Shown here in pieces: positions 47,141 to 59,194 of a DNA stretch of 64,000 bases. The notes beneath the pieces are model-generated. The model saw nothing but the letters and a program-made list of their open reading frames with translations. It made no database searches and had not been told where the DNA came from. How positions within the stretch are numbered: position 1 is the first letter of the stretch; every line of letters starts with the position of its first letter. The stretch comes from Cryptomeria japonica (taxonomy: Eukaryota > Streptophyta > Pinopsida > Cupressales > Cupressaceae): positions 235,397,922-235,461,921 of the forward strand of contig NC_081406.1 in assembly GCF_030272615.1 (NCBI RefSeq). The letters run 5' to 3'. The position numbers were made by a program, and so were the translations under genes.

Positions 47141-49893
47141 ACCAAAGGTAACCTATTTCAGCTGAATGCAAATACCAGTACATGCCTTATGACCAAGTTT
47201 GATGATAGCTGGATATGGCATAGGAGACTCTGCCATGTCAACTTTGATAACATTGTGAAGGCCAGTAAGATCAAGGCAGTTAGATGATTTCTGGTGCTAA
47301 GCAGACCAAAAAATCCTTTGTGCAGAGAGTGTCAGCTGGGGAAAATGTCTTCCTCAACTTTCAAAGGTAAAACTTTCACTGCAGACAATTTACTTGATCT
47401 TGTCATACTGATTTGTGTGGTCCTATGAAAACTAGGAGTGTGTAGGGAGATAGGTATTTTATGATTCTTATAGATGATTGCTCAAGAATGATGTGGGTCA
47501 CATTCTTGAAGGACAAGTCTAAAGCCTTTGAAAAGTTCAAAGCTTTTAGAGCATTGGCAGAAAAGGAAAGTAGTAGAAGAATCAAATGCCTTAGAACTAA
47601 TCAATGAGGGGAATTCACTTCCAGTGAATTCAACAAATATTGTGAAGAGAATGGCATCAAGAGGCAACTGTCTTCCCCCCAGACTCCACAGGAGAATGGC
47701 CTAGCAGAAAAAAACAACCGAACTATGGTTGAAGCGGCTAGAACTAAGTTGATCCAAGGAAAGGTCGCTCACACCTTTTGGAGAGAAGCGGTGAGCACAA
47801 CAGTCTACATAATGAACCGGGTACTCATCAAGAAAGGAAAGGATAAGACTCCTTATGAGTATTGGACTGGTAAGACACTAGTGGTAAGTTGTTTTAGAGT
47901 GTTTGGTAGTAAATGTTATATCAAGAGGAGTGAACATCAGAGCAAGTTTGATGCTAAATGTGATGAGGGAATATTCCTAGGGTATTCTACAAAGAGAAAA
48001 GCTCTCAAATGTTTCAATAATAAGACTCAGAGAATTGTTGAAAGCATCAATATTAGGGTTGATGAAAACTTTGAGAAACCTGAGGAAACTAGCAGAGAGC
48101 ATGTAGGAGATGAGCCGGTAGCAACCTTCTGGGAACTAGTTGTAAATCAGCCCAGTACCAATAATTGTGCTCCTACACCGGTGGATGTTGATGTTGATGA
48201 AGATGAGAATGAAGAAGAAAAGCAAGAGGAATCTATTAAGAATATACCCAGGTATGTAAAAATCAATCATGATCCAAAGCAGATCATAGGAGACAAAGAT
48301 GTAGGAATTCTTAGAAGAATAAAGGTTAGAGAAAACTCATGTATGATCTCTGAATTTGAGCCTACATCATTCAAAGAGACACATAAAGATGAAGACTAGA
48401 TTAAGGAAATGGAAGAGGAACTTGATCAGATAGAAAAGAATGGTACATGGTCTTTTGTACCCAGACCAGAGCATAAAAATGTCATTGGAACCAAATGGGT
48501 CTTCAGAAATAAACTGAATGAGGATGGCATAGTGGTAAGGAACAAAGCCAAACTAGTATGTAAAGGATATGCCCAAGAAGAAGGAGAAGACTATGGAGAA
48601 ACATTTGCTCTAGTAGCAAGATTGGAAGGAGTTCGTATGCTTCTTGCATATGCAACTTTTAAAGGATTCAAGGTATACCAAATGGATGTAAAATCTGCAT
48701 TATCAAATGGAATACTTGAAGAGGAGGTGTATATAGAGAAACCAGATGGGTTTGCCCTATTAGAAGATAGTGACATGGTGTGTAGGCTACATAAAGCCTT
48801 GTATGAACTGAAGTAGGCACCTAGAGCATGGTATGAACGCTTGCACTCCCATCTTGTGAAGATTGGATTTGAAAGAACAAGTGAAGATAGCAATATCTAC
48901 TTAAAATCAGAAGGAGATCAGATTCTTATCTATGAAGTATTTGTTGATGACATAATCTTTGGTGGAGATGACAAGATGAGTCATGACTTTGTAGATGAGA
49001 TGAAGAAGGAATTTGAGATGTCACTCATAGGGGAGATGAAGTTCTACATTGAACTGCAGATTCAACAAATCAAAGATGGAATATTTAATACTCAGTCAAA
49101 GTATGTCAAAGAGGTCTTGAAGACCTTTGACATGGAAGACAGTAAACCAGTCGATACACCAATGGTGACTGGTTGTAAACTATCAAAAGAGGATGACTCA
49201 GCATTGGTAAATGAGAAGGAATACCGATCAATGATTGGTAAGTTGCATTATGTAGTGCATAGCAGACCAGACATTGCACATGTAGTGGGTATTATAGCTT
49301 GGTTTTAGAAAAGCCCAAGAGAATCCCACTTGGTAGCAGTCAAGAGGATTCTTAGATATCTGAAGGGAACTATTGACTATGGATTATGGTACCCATACAA
49401 TGATGATTTCAACCTGAAAGTGTTCACAGATGCTGATTGGGTTGGTAATGTGGATGACTAGAAGAGCACAACTGGTGGTGCATTCTTTCTCAATGGTAGA
49501 CTGGTCTCATGGATGAGTAAAAACCAGAGTTGTATCTCTCAGTCTACAGTAGAAGTGAAGTATGTTGCAGCTTTTATGAACTGCACCCAGACTATTTGGA
49601 TGAAGCATGTATTGAATAGCTTCAAAGTTCCTGTATCTGAACCGGTAAGTATATTTTGTGACAATACAAGTGCAATTAACATCTCCAAGAATCTGGTTTT
49701 ACATGCTAGAACCAAACACTTTGAACTCAAGTATCATTTCTTGAGGGAAAAGGTTTAGAACAAAGAGGTGATATTGGAACATGTTTCCAGTAAGGAGCAG
49801 TTAGCATATATATTCACCAAGCCTCTACTGAAGGCTACTTTTACCTATCTAAGAGGTGAATTAGGGGTATTACCCCTTCAAGAGGTAAACTAA
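47141..49893 (+). pseudogene. copia C pol: integrase, reverse transcriptase, RNase H
   Basis: The pre-integrase zinc region (IWHRRLCHVNFDN near 47214, CRECQLGK near 47323) is followed by a frameshift near 47400. The integrase core has HTDLCGP intact, but the second catalytic Asp is Asn (LRTNQ) and a stop replaces a Gly. The third residue region is AEKNNRT. From about 47690 to the terminal TAA at 49891 one frame holds, with TAG stops at 48397, 48814, 49306, 49459 and 49756. Reverse transcriptase shows GTKWVFRNKLNEDG, MDVKSALSNGILEEEVYIEK and FVDDIIFGGDD. RNase H shows FTDADWVGNVDD, IFCDNTSAINISKN and IFTKPLLK. Several of the stops sit where relatives have Gln. Confidence 0.88.
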
Positions 49894-50123
49894 AGGTTTT
49901 TGCTCCACATCAGTCAGATCTTACTTTTCTATATCTTTTTCAGGATTGATGTGTTGAAGGATGCTACTCCTTAGGGGGAGCAGCATAGTGGAACAAGGAA
50001 GCTTGTGCCTCCACTTTGGCATTATTGTGAAGCAGAGAAGATATCTGCAGTATTATGGAATGTTGATGTGATGCAAAAAGAGAGATATCTTTGTATGTTG
50101 CCATCAATGCCAAAGGGGGTGAT
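49894..50123 (+). other. 3' untranslated part and polypurine tract of copia C
   Basis: Noncoding segment between the pol stop and the 3' LTR. It contains TTAGGGGGAGCAGCATAG (a second purine tract at 49973) and ends CCAAAGGGGGTGAT next to the LTR, where plus-strand DNA synthesis would be primed. Confidence 0.8.
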
Positions 50124-51637
50124 TGTTGGCATATGTGCAGAGTATGTTGACATGATGATATTGTGTCATCATTGATGTCAATATGCTAAAGAGTGAACCA
50201 GTAATATGCTGAAGAGTGAATCGGTAATATGTTGAAGATAAACCGGTTTATTGAAGTTAAGCAACTGGCAAAGTGAACCGGTATATGTATAAAAGGTGAA
50301 GTGGTACCTTTGTCCAAGTGAACTAGTATATGGAATGTTCTCTATCAAGGTTTAATATGGTATGACTACTGGTTGGTAGTCCCTACCTTAGCGTTTCCAG
50401 TTGAAGTGTTTCGAGCCTGTGTGATTCAACCGATGGCATTATGTGATGAGTTAGCATTGTAATAGAGATCAGATCATGTTGCCACATCAGGCTCGTGCGC
50501 GTGAAGGATCTTGCATGAAGGGGATTGATCTTATCTACCTCGGGAATGTGCAAAGTCCCTAAAAAATGGTGAAGAACGCGTGATGGGTTATTGCCTCCAA
50601 GAAGTAGTGAAGAATGAATGTGGAGAATATCTTGAGATCTATTCAAGACCATTGTATTCAAATGCAAACTATTCAATGGTCAAGATTGAACCGACTGAAT
50701 TGATCAACCTAAATGTTTAGGGTTTAGGGTTTATGCTACCAACCTATCTATTTCCTATAAGGTTGATGTTATGTTTCATGTTGAAGTTGTTGGCAAATGT
50801 TGTGTGTGTATCTAAGTGCAGAGATACATGATTCTTGCTAGACCAAAATAAGAGAATTGATACCTGCAAAGTGAGTGTGCAGAAGGAAGGAACTAAGCGG
50901 ATCTACATTGGCATTGAGTGCTATTATCAGATCATTGTAATACCTATTGATCTCTAATCACTTCAATAGTTGGAAAATCCCTTAATAGGGTAGCTTTAAC
51001 CAACTTGTTGTAAATCCTTTAACAGGGTGACTCAAAGCCATTGAGTTCATAAAATCCTCTAACAAGGTAACCTTTAATAGGGTTTAACCCTTAACTGGAT
51101 ATTCTATCCATCCCTTAACTAGGTGAACCCTAACAGGATTGGTTCCTAACAGAACCTATTGTAACAGTCTTTAACCGGACTAGGCTCCTAAAATAGCAGA
51201 CTTCTAAAGAGTTCAAAAATAGCTTGTGGGTATTCATCCCCACTGTGGTTTTTCCCAGTTGGGTTTCCACATGAAAGATATGTGTGTCATGTGTGATGCT
51301 TCTTTCATGTGATGTTTTGTTATTTCTTGTTTAGTGGTGAATCATGTTGATCTAGCAAATCATTGTATCTCAGAATGATAGAATATTTGTTTATGCATAA
51401 GGATAAAGTGGAAATGAGGAAGTAGGTTGTATGGAAAGCTAAGTGTTGCCGGTTTGTGTCTTTCACAGTCTCATTATGCTTAACCAGTAGTAATCTAGTT
51501 TAGACCAGTATTTGTGTTTGTCTGTCAAGTGAACTGTTTGCAGTCAAACCGGTTCAAGAAATGTTTTTGTGTCTGTACTAATTCACCTCCCCCTCTTAGT
51601 ACTAGTTTGGTACTCACTATTCATCATTGAGTTATCA
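50124..51637 (+). repeat. 3' LTR of copia C
   Basis: Starts TGTTGGCATATGTGC, ends GAGTTATCA, 1514 bp. Lacks a few short blocks of the 5' copy (for example near 50280). Followed by TTGGT. Confidence 0.92.
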
Positions 51638-51642
51638 TTGGT

Positions 51643-52184
51643 CACTATGTCACGATGGTTAATCATCGATCATCTTTCCCTTGCGGTATAATGATAGTCG
51701 TTCGATCATCAACAACTTTCCTGCTCGTTAACTCACCTTTCTACTGCACAATTTAGGTATCTCAAGATGTGTGCACGCACGTGGGGTCCACTGGGCATAT
51801 GCTTCCTTATCAAAAATCCTTAAGCTTTAGACACTTGATATGTGTGGGTCTTTTAATTTGAATACAAAAATTGCCCTTCCCACAACCAATGTGGGATGAA
51901 GGCTTTCCCTTGAAAGTTCATTTTTTTTTTTAAACACCAATTTGGCGCCCAAATGAAAAAGTTTTACATAGGAAAATTGCATTTGTTGTGAAGTTTCTAT
52001 GGCCTTTTCCAACCTCCATGCCAAAATTCACGTAGGGAGGAGCAAGTAAAGGGGTGCATGGAACTGGCTTTAAACCTTCCCATCGCATTTGCCTGAAGGT
52101 TGATAAGACATGCCAAAATTCAAGTGGAGATGCAAAATCTTGAAAATGGGCCTCTCAAAATCTCAAATTTTATGAGTCCCAACA
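51643..52184 (-). repeat. 5' LTR of element G, piece 3 (outer end)
   Basis: Homologous to 11722-12264 of the intact LTR, including GTGGGGTCCAYTGGGC and CACTTGATATGTGTGGG. It ends TTTATGAGTCCCAACA, followed by the target copy AGTTC (52185-52189) and then copia A gag. Confidence 0.9.
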
Positions 52185-52189
52185 AGTTC

Positions 52190-53106
52190 ATCCCCAAAGC
52201 CATCACTTACTCCTTCCTCATCATCTATGTAGCATTTATTTACTTTTCTTGAATCTATATCTGTTCTAGTTAGGCTTAAATCATTTCTTAACTCTTTCCT
52301 CGCATTCCTTTTGGGACATCCAGATGCAAAATGACCAGTTGCTCAAATTCTTCATCTTCTTTCCTCATGTCTTCCAATTCTTTTGCATATAGGACTTTCC
52401 AATCACTTTTTCTGGTGGATGATGATGATGATGCATGAAAAGTAGGTTCAAACTTTACAGCTCTAGAAGATCCAAATTCTTCAAGCTCAAAAGAAGATAA
52501 TTTCCCAATCAGAATCTCTCTATTAACTGAAGAGTTAGTAATTATCCTCAACTCATTAATTACCGTTGCCTTCATCTTGTAAGCCGGTGGAAGGGCTCTC
52601 AAGACTTTGGAAACTATTTCATCTTCACTCAAAAATCCTCCACAACATTGAATTCCCATAACAATCTCATTTACTCTTTCCATAAACACAATAATTATTT
52701 CATTATCTTCCATCTTTAAGTTTTCATATCTTACCCGGTAACCATCAAGTTTAGCAATTTTGACAGTCGGATCACCTTCATTCAAAGTTTGCAATTTATC
52801 CCACATAACCTTAGCCAATGATTTATCAAGCAATCCTATGATTTGTTGATCAGTAAGTGCCCACAACAGGGCTTCTCTATCTCTACAATCATTTTCAATA
52901 TTATTGTCCAAGTCTACAGGAGAAAGATTGCCAAATGTCAGATCATAAGGTGTTTATCCTTTCTCAGTGATCTCCCAAATATCCTTGCCAAGACATCTAA
53001 GATGAGTCTGCATCTGAATTTTCCATATCCCATAATTTGTTCCATCAAGCTTAGGGATTTCTCTTCTAAAAATAGTTGTCAGTGGATTTGAAGTGTTAGC
53101 TACCAT
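52190..53106 (-). pseudogene. copia A gag (N-terminal and middle part)
   Basis: ATG at 53106 (MVANTSNPLTTIFRREIPKL), then DGTNYGIWKIQMQTHLRCLG. A TAA stop near 52955 comes before the 208-codon open part (52911-52288), which carries the UBN2 core: LLDKSLAKVMWDKLQTLNEG, MERVNEIVMGIQCCGGFLSE, SKVLRALPPAYKMKA. Downstream the frame is damaged, and the zinc-knuckle region is not recognisable before KCYIDDEEGVSDG at the junction with element G. Start placement follows B and D, where gag begins at the same distance from the primer site. The continuation is at 9237. Confidence 0.87.
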
Positions 53107-53150
53107 AGGATCTACCTCAAGCAGTTAAGCTTTTGCAAAAGAGGACCAAA

Positions 53151-53164
53151 GCTCTGATACCAAT
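53151..53164 (-). promoter_or_regulatory. primer-binding site of copia A
   Basis: The minus strand reads ATTGGTATCAGAGC directly after the LTR end. Standard initiator-tRNA-Met primer site. Confidence 0.9.
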
Positions 53165-53527
53165 TATTAAGATAACAGGTGAACAACTGAGAGGGGGGAG
53201 TGAATCAATTTTTAATAGATTATATCATTTAATCCACTTAATAACCTTTAACCAGATTAAGTATTGGAGAAATAGATACCGGTAAACAATACAACTTAAC
53301 AATTAATTAGATAGTCAATGCAAAGCAACCATACCACATAACACCATGATTTGTATGTGGAAAACTTAGAAAGGTAAAAACCATGGTGGGAAACCTACCC
53401 ATAGTAAGATGATACTTATACAGAAAGTATGTGATACAATGAGGGGCCTACACATGTAGGAAGGCACGTTGGCTAGAGCGTACTGCTCACTACAAAAGAG
53501 TCTCATTGACTACAGAGAGGTTAAAAA
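53165..53527 (-). repeat. 5' LTR of copia A, inner 363 bp only
   Basis: Homologous in layout to the B LTR: an AACTGAGAGGGGGG run near 53187, CACATAACACCATGATTTGT, GTGGAAAAC, GGTGGGAAACC, and CATGTAGGAAGGC. It is cut at 53527 by copia D. The outer part lies beyond the window. The terminal dinucleotide has changed (TATTAAG against TGTTAGG in B). Confidence 0.8.
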
Positions 53528-54606
53528 TGTTGGTATTGTGGATGTGTTGCATTGGTTTTTTCATTGATGTCAACACTTGTCAACACTTGAGAACACTTAT
53601 CATCACTTGGAGATCTTTGGTTATGTTCATCGGCATGTTCAGTGACTTATGCACAGTCACTGGTATCTGGTTCATTGAGAGATTAAATTGTTCACCGGCA
53701 CTAAGGATGATCCGTTATCATCTAGATATTACTTGGTTATATCAAAGACATTGTTTGGACACTTGGTTTTGGTGATTTGATTATTGGTACAATCGAGTTT
53801 GCATATTTGTTGTTACTGAAAAATAGGTCTAGGTTATGGACTGACAAGCATTATCTATTCGAGATCAGCATGACACGTTATGGAGATGTTTTATTGATTG
53901 GTTATTATTGTAAATGCATTGAGCCAACATCATGCATTGCATATTGATTAATTTGTAAATGATTTTATTGCAATATCTTTAGTGAGCCGACCTACACATT
54001 TGGTCTTAGGTTTTGGTATATATGTGAGATCTCATTTGTGAGATTATGTAGAGTGTGAAAAAGGATTGTAATAAGGTATATGCGAATATAAGTAGAGCTA
54101 TATGTGCAGACATCATTTGAATATTCAAGGAGGGTATGAGGAAGACAATCAGAGCTTAACCGGTACTGAATCTAGCATATGAAGATGTTATTTTGAGTAG
54201 TACATTATCATTGGATTTAACCATCCAATTGTAGTTAGTGTGACTCCCATTTTGTGATTGAGTAGTGAGCTCTAGGCAATTGGCCTTTCTACATGTGTAG
54301 ACCCCATTTGTACAAACATACTATCTATAGTAGTATCATCTGATTGTAGGTAAGGTTCTCCACCATGTTTTTTCCCTTTACAAGGTTTCCACGTACAAAT
54401 AACTGTGTTATGTGTTGTGTATGTTATTTGTCTTTCTATTTCATGCATTAAACTTTACTAGTACTATTATTAACTGCTAAACTGTCTACCAACATTAAGT
54501 TTGGTTTACTGGTATTATGCATTAACTTTAGTTAAAGTATATTTGGTTGAAATTAATAGACAACTGATTCACCCCCCCCCCTCTTAGTTGCCTTTGGGTC
54601 CTAACA
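53528..54606 (+). repeat. 5' LTR of copia D
   Basis: 1079 bp, starts TGTTGGTATTGTGG, ends GGGTCCTAACA. Homologous to the B LTRs in reverse orientation. It carries CACCATGTTTTTTCCC and GGTTTCCACGTAC at about 54361-54395 and a C-run at about 54571-54581. Confidence 0.9.
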
Positions 54607-54608
54607 AT

Positions 54609-54620
54609 TGGTATTAGAGC
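54609..54620 (+). promoter_or_regulatory. primer-binding site of copia D
   Basis: TGGTATTAGAGC, two bases after the LTR. One mismatch (C to T) from the usual TGGTATCAGAGC. Confidence 0.88.
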
Positions 54621-54663
54621 TAAGTCCTCTTTTTGCAGAAGTTTAACAACTTGAGGAGATTAT

Positions 54664-55850
54664 ATGGCAACTAACTATTTCAAGAAGGATAGTTTGAAGC
54701 TTGATGGAACTAACTATGGTATATGGAAGATCAAAATGGAGACTCATTTGAATTGCATTGGAAAGGACATATGGGATGTTACAAAGAATGGCTATGTTGG
54801 TCCTACCCAAAGTCAACCTAATCCACCAACCTTGGCTAAAGATCAGGAGAATGATTGCAAAGCAAGAGAAGCACTTTTGAGCACATTGTCAGATCAGCAA
54901 ATCATGGGATTATTAGACTGATCTACTGCTAAAGCTATTTAGGATAAATTGGAGACAATGAATGAAGGTGATACCACTGTCAAAATTGCAAAACTGGAAT
55001 GCTTTTGGGTCAGGTATGAAAATTTGAAAATGGAAGAAGATGGAAAGATTTCTACTTTTATGGAAAGAGTTAATGAAATTGTTTTGGGTATACAATATTG
55101 TGGAGGATCCTTAAGTGAAGATGAAATTGTTTCTAAAGTTTTAAGAGAATTTCCACTGGCATAAAAAATGAAAGTAACTTCTATTAATGAATTGAGAACG
55201 ATGCCTAATGCATCAATATCTAAAGATAATTTGGTTGGAAAACTTTCAGCTTTTGAACTTGAGGAATTTGGTCCTATTGCTACAATTAAGACAGATTTGG
55301 CTTTCAAAGCTTCATCATCTGTAGCATCATCATCATCACCTGAAAAATATGATTGGAAAGCACTCTATGCTAGGGAAATTGAAAAAAACAGAAGAGAGAA
55401 TGAAGAACTTGAAGAGCTTGAAGCATTATTTGCAAGGAAAATGCCTAAAGGTCCAGTTGGAAGTAAGTATGAAGGTAAAGCACCATTTAAATGTTTTAAC
55501 TGCAATAAAATTGGTCATATGGCATCTAGGTGTCCTGATAGACATGCAAGATTGAAAGAAGAAGCTAAAAGAATATATAAGCCTAACTTTGAATATCAAA
55601 GATACAGATTTAAGAAGAATAGAGACAAATCATGTTACTATGATGATGAAGGAGTTACTGATGATTATGATGAGGAACTGACAGACAATGGATGGGCTTT
55701 TATTGCAATAATAGAAGATCAACTGACACCTACTGTTCAACCGGTAGAGCAGGCCTTGGTAGCTAAAATTGAAGAAAAGGATGAATGGATCATTGATTCT
55801 GAATGTTCACATCATATGACTAGTGATCTGAGTAAATTCTTAACCTTTTA
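54664..55850 (+). pseudogene. copia D gag and start of protease
   Basis: Starts MATNYFKKDSLKLDGTNYGI. The UBN2 gag continues through in-frame stops at 54919 (TGA where B has Arg), near 54940 (TAG where B has Trp) and near 55162 (TAA), all in one frame. The coiled-coil-like EEIKN/ENEELEELEALF stretch precedes an intact zinc knuckle CFNCNKIGHMASRC at about 55490. The acidic linker (DDEGVTDDYDEELTDNGW) and the protease follow. The protease site reads DSECSHHMT, so the Gly of DSG is Glu. A TAG near 55849 ends the open part. Confidence 0.9.
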
Positions 55851-58814
55851 GGAATACAATGGAGGTCTAGTAAGATTTGGAGATGACAAAGCTTACTTGA
55901 TCAGAGGAAAAGACACTATATCTTTTGATGGTAAGCACAATATTAATAATGTTTATTATGTTGAAGGTTTGAAGCATAATCTTTTAAGTGTTGGTCAATT
56001 AGTTGAAAAGGGATTTCAATTACAATTCAAGAATGGTAAATGCAAAATCATGAATAGAACTGGTTTTGAAATTGCAACCAGTAATCAGACTAGAGGTAAT
56101 ATCTTTCATTTGAATAAAAACGAGAAGACATGCTTGAATGCACATATTGATGAAAGTTGGTTATGGCATAAGAGACTTTGTCATGTAAATTTTGATTACA
56201 TTGTGAAAATCAGTACAACTAAGGCAGTAAGGGATTTACATAAGATTGTTAAACCTCACAATTTGGTATGTAAGGAATGTCAATTTGGAAGGCAAGTTAG
56301 AGAAACTTTTAAGAGTATTCTAGAAAAATCCAATAATGTCCTTGACTTAATTCATACTAATTTATGTGGTCAAGCAAGAACTAGAAGTGTACAAGGAGAT
56401 AAAAATTTTATGCTAATCATTGATGATTATTCTAGAATGTGTTGGGTTACTTTTCTCAGGGAGAAATTAGAAGCTTCTTGAAAATTTCAACTATTCAAGG
56501 TGATGGTAGAGAATGAAACCGGTAAGAAAATCAAATGTTTGAGATCAGATCAAGGAGGTGAATTCACATCTAAGGAATTTAATACATTCTGTGAAGTGAA
56601 TTGAATTAGAAGACAATTATCAGCACCTTGGACACCCCAGCAAAATTGAGTTGTGGAAAGGAAGAACAAAACTATCTTGGATGCAGCCAGAAGCATGATA
56701 TCAGAAGCAAACCTACCTCATGTGTATTGGAGAGAAGCAGTCAATACAACTATTTATACATTCAACAGAGTAAACATCAAAAGTAAAATTGGTAAGACCC
56801 CTCATGAACTATGGTTTGGTAATACTCCTACTCTTAAATATTTCAGAATATTTGAAAGAAAATGTTATATTAGGAGAGATGATTATATTGGCAAATTTGA
56901 TCCTAGAAGTGATGAAGGGATATTTCTTGGTTATTCATCTAAGAGCAAGGCATATAGATGTTTTAATAATAGATTGCAGAAAATCATTGAAAGTGCAAAT
57001 GTGAAGATTGATGAACAGTTTAGAAGGTCTATAGACTCTAAACTGACAGTTGATATAATAACAAATGAACCTACAATGAGTACATCGGTACAGAATGGTT
57101 ATCCAATCTCACTGGCATCATCTAAGAATTCCATAATGATTGAAGAACATCAACAAGTGAATACTCCCAGGTATGTAAGATTGAATCACTCTGAAAGTCA
57201 GATATTTGGGAATAAGTATCAAGGTGTTATGACTAGAGGAAGACTGACAAATGAAGAGGTATGTCTAATTTCTCAAATTGAACCAACAACTATTAATGAG
57301 GCATGTGAAGATAAACATTGGATTTAAGCTATGGAAGATGAATTGGAACAAATTGAAAATAATAACACATGGACATTAGTTCCCCAGCCTAAAAACAAAA
57401 ATGTAATTGGAACTAAATGGGTATTCAGAAATAAACTTAATGAAGATGGTAAGGTAATTAGAAAAAAAGATAGATTAGTGTGTAAGGGATATTCATAGAA
57501 AGAAGGAATTTATTACAATGAAACCTGTGCACTGTAGCTAGAATTAAGGCAGTCAGATTATTCTTAACTTTTGCAGCACACAAGAACTATAAAGTATATT
57601 AAATGGATGTTAAATGTGCATTTTTGAATGGTGATCTTGAAGAGGAAGTCTAAATTGAGCAACCTGATGGATTTTCTTTGATAGATGACAAATAGATGGT
57701 TTGCAGGTTAAGGAAAACTTTATATGGATTGAAGCAAGCTCCTAGAGCTTGGTATGCTAGATTGGACAAATACCTTTTGAAGCTTGGTTACACTAAAGGT
57801 AATGCTGAGAACAACTTATATTACAAAGTGACTAATGATGACATCATGGTTATTGAAGTTTTTTTTTATGATATTATTTTTGGAGGAGAAGATGGATTGT
57901 GTAAAGACTTCTATAATAAGATGCAAGAAGAATTTGAAATGTCTATGATTGGAGAGATAAAATTCTTTTTAGGATTGCAGATTTCACAGACTGATAAAGG
58001 TATATTCATAGATCAATCAAAGTACTTGAAGGAATTACTTAAGATATTTGGCATGGAAAAATCTAAACCGGTAAGAACACCTATGACTACAACTAATAAA
58101 CTATCATTGAAGGATGAATCAACACCTGTTAATCCAACAACATACAAATCTATGATAGGAGGTTTACTATATTTGACACAAACAAGACTTGATATTATGA
58201 ATGCAATATGTATTGTTTCAAGTTCTCACAGTAATCCTAAGGAAAATCATGAATCAACAATGAAAAGGATTTTCCGATACCTACAATGCACAACAAATCT
58301 TGGCTTATGGTATCCTAAAGATGAAAATTTTGATTTATGTGCATACATAGATGCAAATTGGGCAGGAGATGTTGATGACAGAAAAAGCACCACCGGTGGA
58401 GCATCCTTTCTTGGTAGCAGATTAATTTCTTGGTTGAGTAAGAAACAGAGTTGCACAACTTTATCAACATCAGAATCATAATATGTTGTAGTTGCAACTA
58501 ATTGTATATAGGTATTATGGATTAAGCAAATGTTGAAGGACATAAAGGTAAAATGCAAAGAACCTATAATCATTTACTTTGATAATATGGAAGCAATTGA
58601 TATATCAAAGAATCTAGTATATCACTCTAAAACTAAACTTGTTTCTATCAAATTCAATTTTCTGAAAGAGAATGTTGAAGCAAAAGAAGTAAAATAGGTT
58701 TATGTGAATACTAAAGAGAAGATTGCAGATATCTTTACTAAGCCTTTGCCTAAGGAAACTTTTGAATATCTAAGAGAGAAGCTCGAAGTTATACCCTCAC
58801 CCGTAGAAACTTAG
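55851..58814 (+). pseudogene. copia D pol: integrase, reverse transcriptase, RNase H
   Basis: VEGLKHNLLSVGQLVEKGFQ leads into the zinc region (LWHKRLCHVNFDY, CKECQFGRQ). The integrase core reads HTNLCGQ (catalytic Asp replaced by Asn, as in B), SDQGGEF and VVERKNKT, with TGA stops near 56479, 56602 and 56647. Reverse transcriptase starts near 57340. A one-base loss near 57525 (against the B order NETFAPVAR) shifts the frame, and several stops lie between 57480 and 57695. The catalytic FVDD is changed to FFYD near 57866. RNase H includes CAYIDANWAGDVDDRKSTT and IYFDNMEAIDISKN. It ends VIPSPVET-stop at 58812. This is the most damaged reverse transcriptase of the set apart from A. Confidence 0.88.
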
Positions 58815-59194
58815 ATAGTTGGAGCATGGCATTAGACCGATAGAATTAACAAATAAACTTTTTTTCTGGCCTTGATAAAGGAGATCTACTTCAGAGGGGG
58901 AGTAGATTGAATACATTTGGTCATAACAATTGGTATTTGCAACAAGTTCTATGAACTAATTGTATTTGGTTTTGTATTGCTTTGGCATTTGATGTCAAAG
59001 GGGGAGAGATATTTATGGAAAAACACATTATCCTTTGGGGAGAGATTATTCATTGGGGGAGAGATTGTTACTCTCTGTTTCTATATTTTGATTTCTGGTT
59101 AATGATCTCTTTGGAGATTGTTGGTTTTTGGTTTTTGGTATTTCTGTTTTGGCACTTAGATGGTTTTTCCATCTTGTGTTGCCATCAATGCTAA
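58815..59194 (+). other. 3' untranslated part of copia D, cut by copia E
   Basis: Noncoding. It contains purine tracts (AGAGGGGGAGTAG at 58892; CAAAGGGGGAGAG at 58996) and continues to TGTTGCCATCAATGC, the words that in B directly precede the polypurine tract and 3' LTR. In D these are followed by TAA and then by the LTR of copia E, so E landed almost exactly at D's polypurine tract. Confidence 0.7.

Larger units (their letters stand above)
44206..51637 (+). mobile_element. Ty1/copia retrotransposon C, complete structure
   Basis: LTRs 44206-45736 (1531 bp) and 50124-51637 (1514 bp) start TGTTGGCATATG and end GAGTTATCA. Exact target duplications TTGGT lie at 44201-44205 and 51638-51642. The interior is 4387 bp with primer site, gag, protease, integrase, reverse transcriptase, RNase H and a polypurine tract (CCAAAGGGGGTGAT, 50110-50123). 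The protein sequence is clearly different from A/B/D, so it is another copia family. It is inserted in the 5' LTR of G. Confidence 0.93.
9238..52184 (-). mobile_element. Gypsy-like long-LTR element G, gag-only, split by a CACTA transposon and copia C
   Basis: The 3' LTR is 9238-12264 (3027 bp). The interior is 12265-15555 (3.29 kb). The 5' LTR is in three pieces (15556-17884, 44058-44205, 51643-52184) totalling 3019 bp, nearly the same length as the intact LTR. Ends are TG...CA on the minus strand, with TATTGTTCTC as a mutated terminus at 9238. Near-identical 5 bp flanks GGTTC (9233-9237) and AGTTC (52185-52189) are the target duplication, inside copia A gag. A primer-site-like TGGTGACTCTGCTGGGA lies just inside the 5' LTR. 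The only coding relic is gag-like; no protease, reverse transcriptase or integrase is visible. Net length without insertions is about 9.3 kb. Confidence 0.85.
2737..53527 (-). mobile_element. Ty1/copia retrotransposon A, base layer of the nest, split into five pieces
   Basis: Pieces at 2737-2965, 5493-8590, 9033-9237, 52190-53164 (internal) and 53165-53527 (part of the 5' LTR) join into one minus-strand copia element. The evidence is that each interruption is flanked by a short duplication (AATAT; GTATT; GGTTC/AGTTC), and that the gag reading continues across the 43 kb gap: the piece ending at 52190 reads ...CYIDDEEGVSDG.. and the piece at 9237 continues ..SNGKEWVL.., matching the order in copia B and D. 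Summed internal length is about 4.5 kb, the same as in B and D. A polypurine tract (minus GAAGGGGGAGAT) lies at 2737-2748 next to the presumed 3' LTR end. The right part of the 5' LTR is cut by copia D. The 3' LTR is not recognisable beyond its last bases. Confidence 0.8.
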
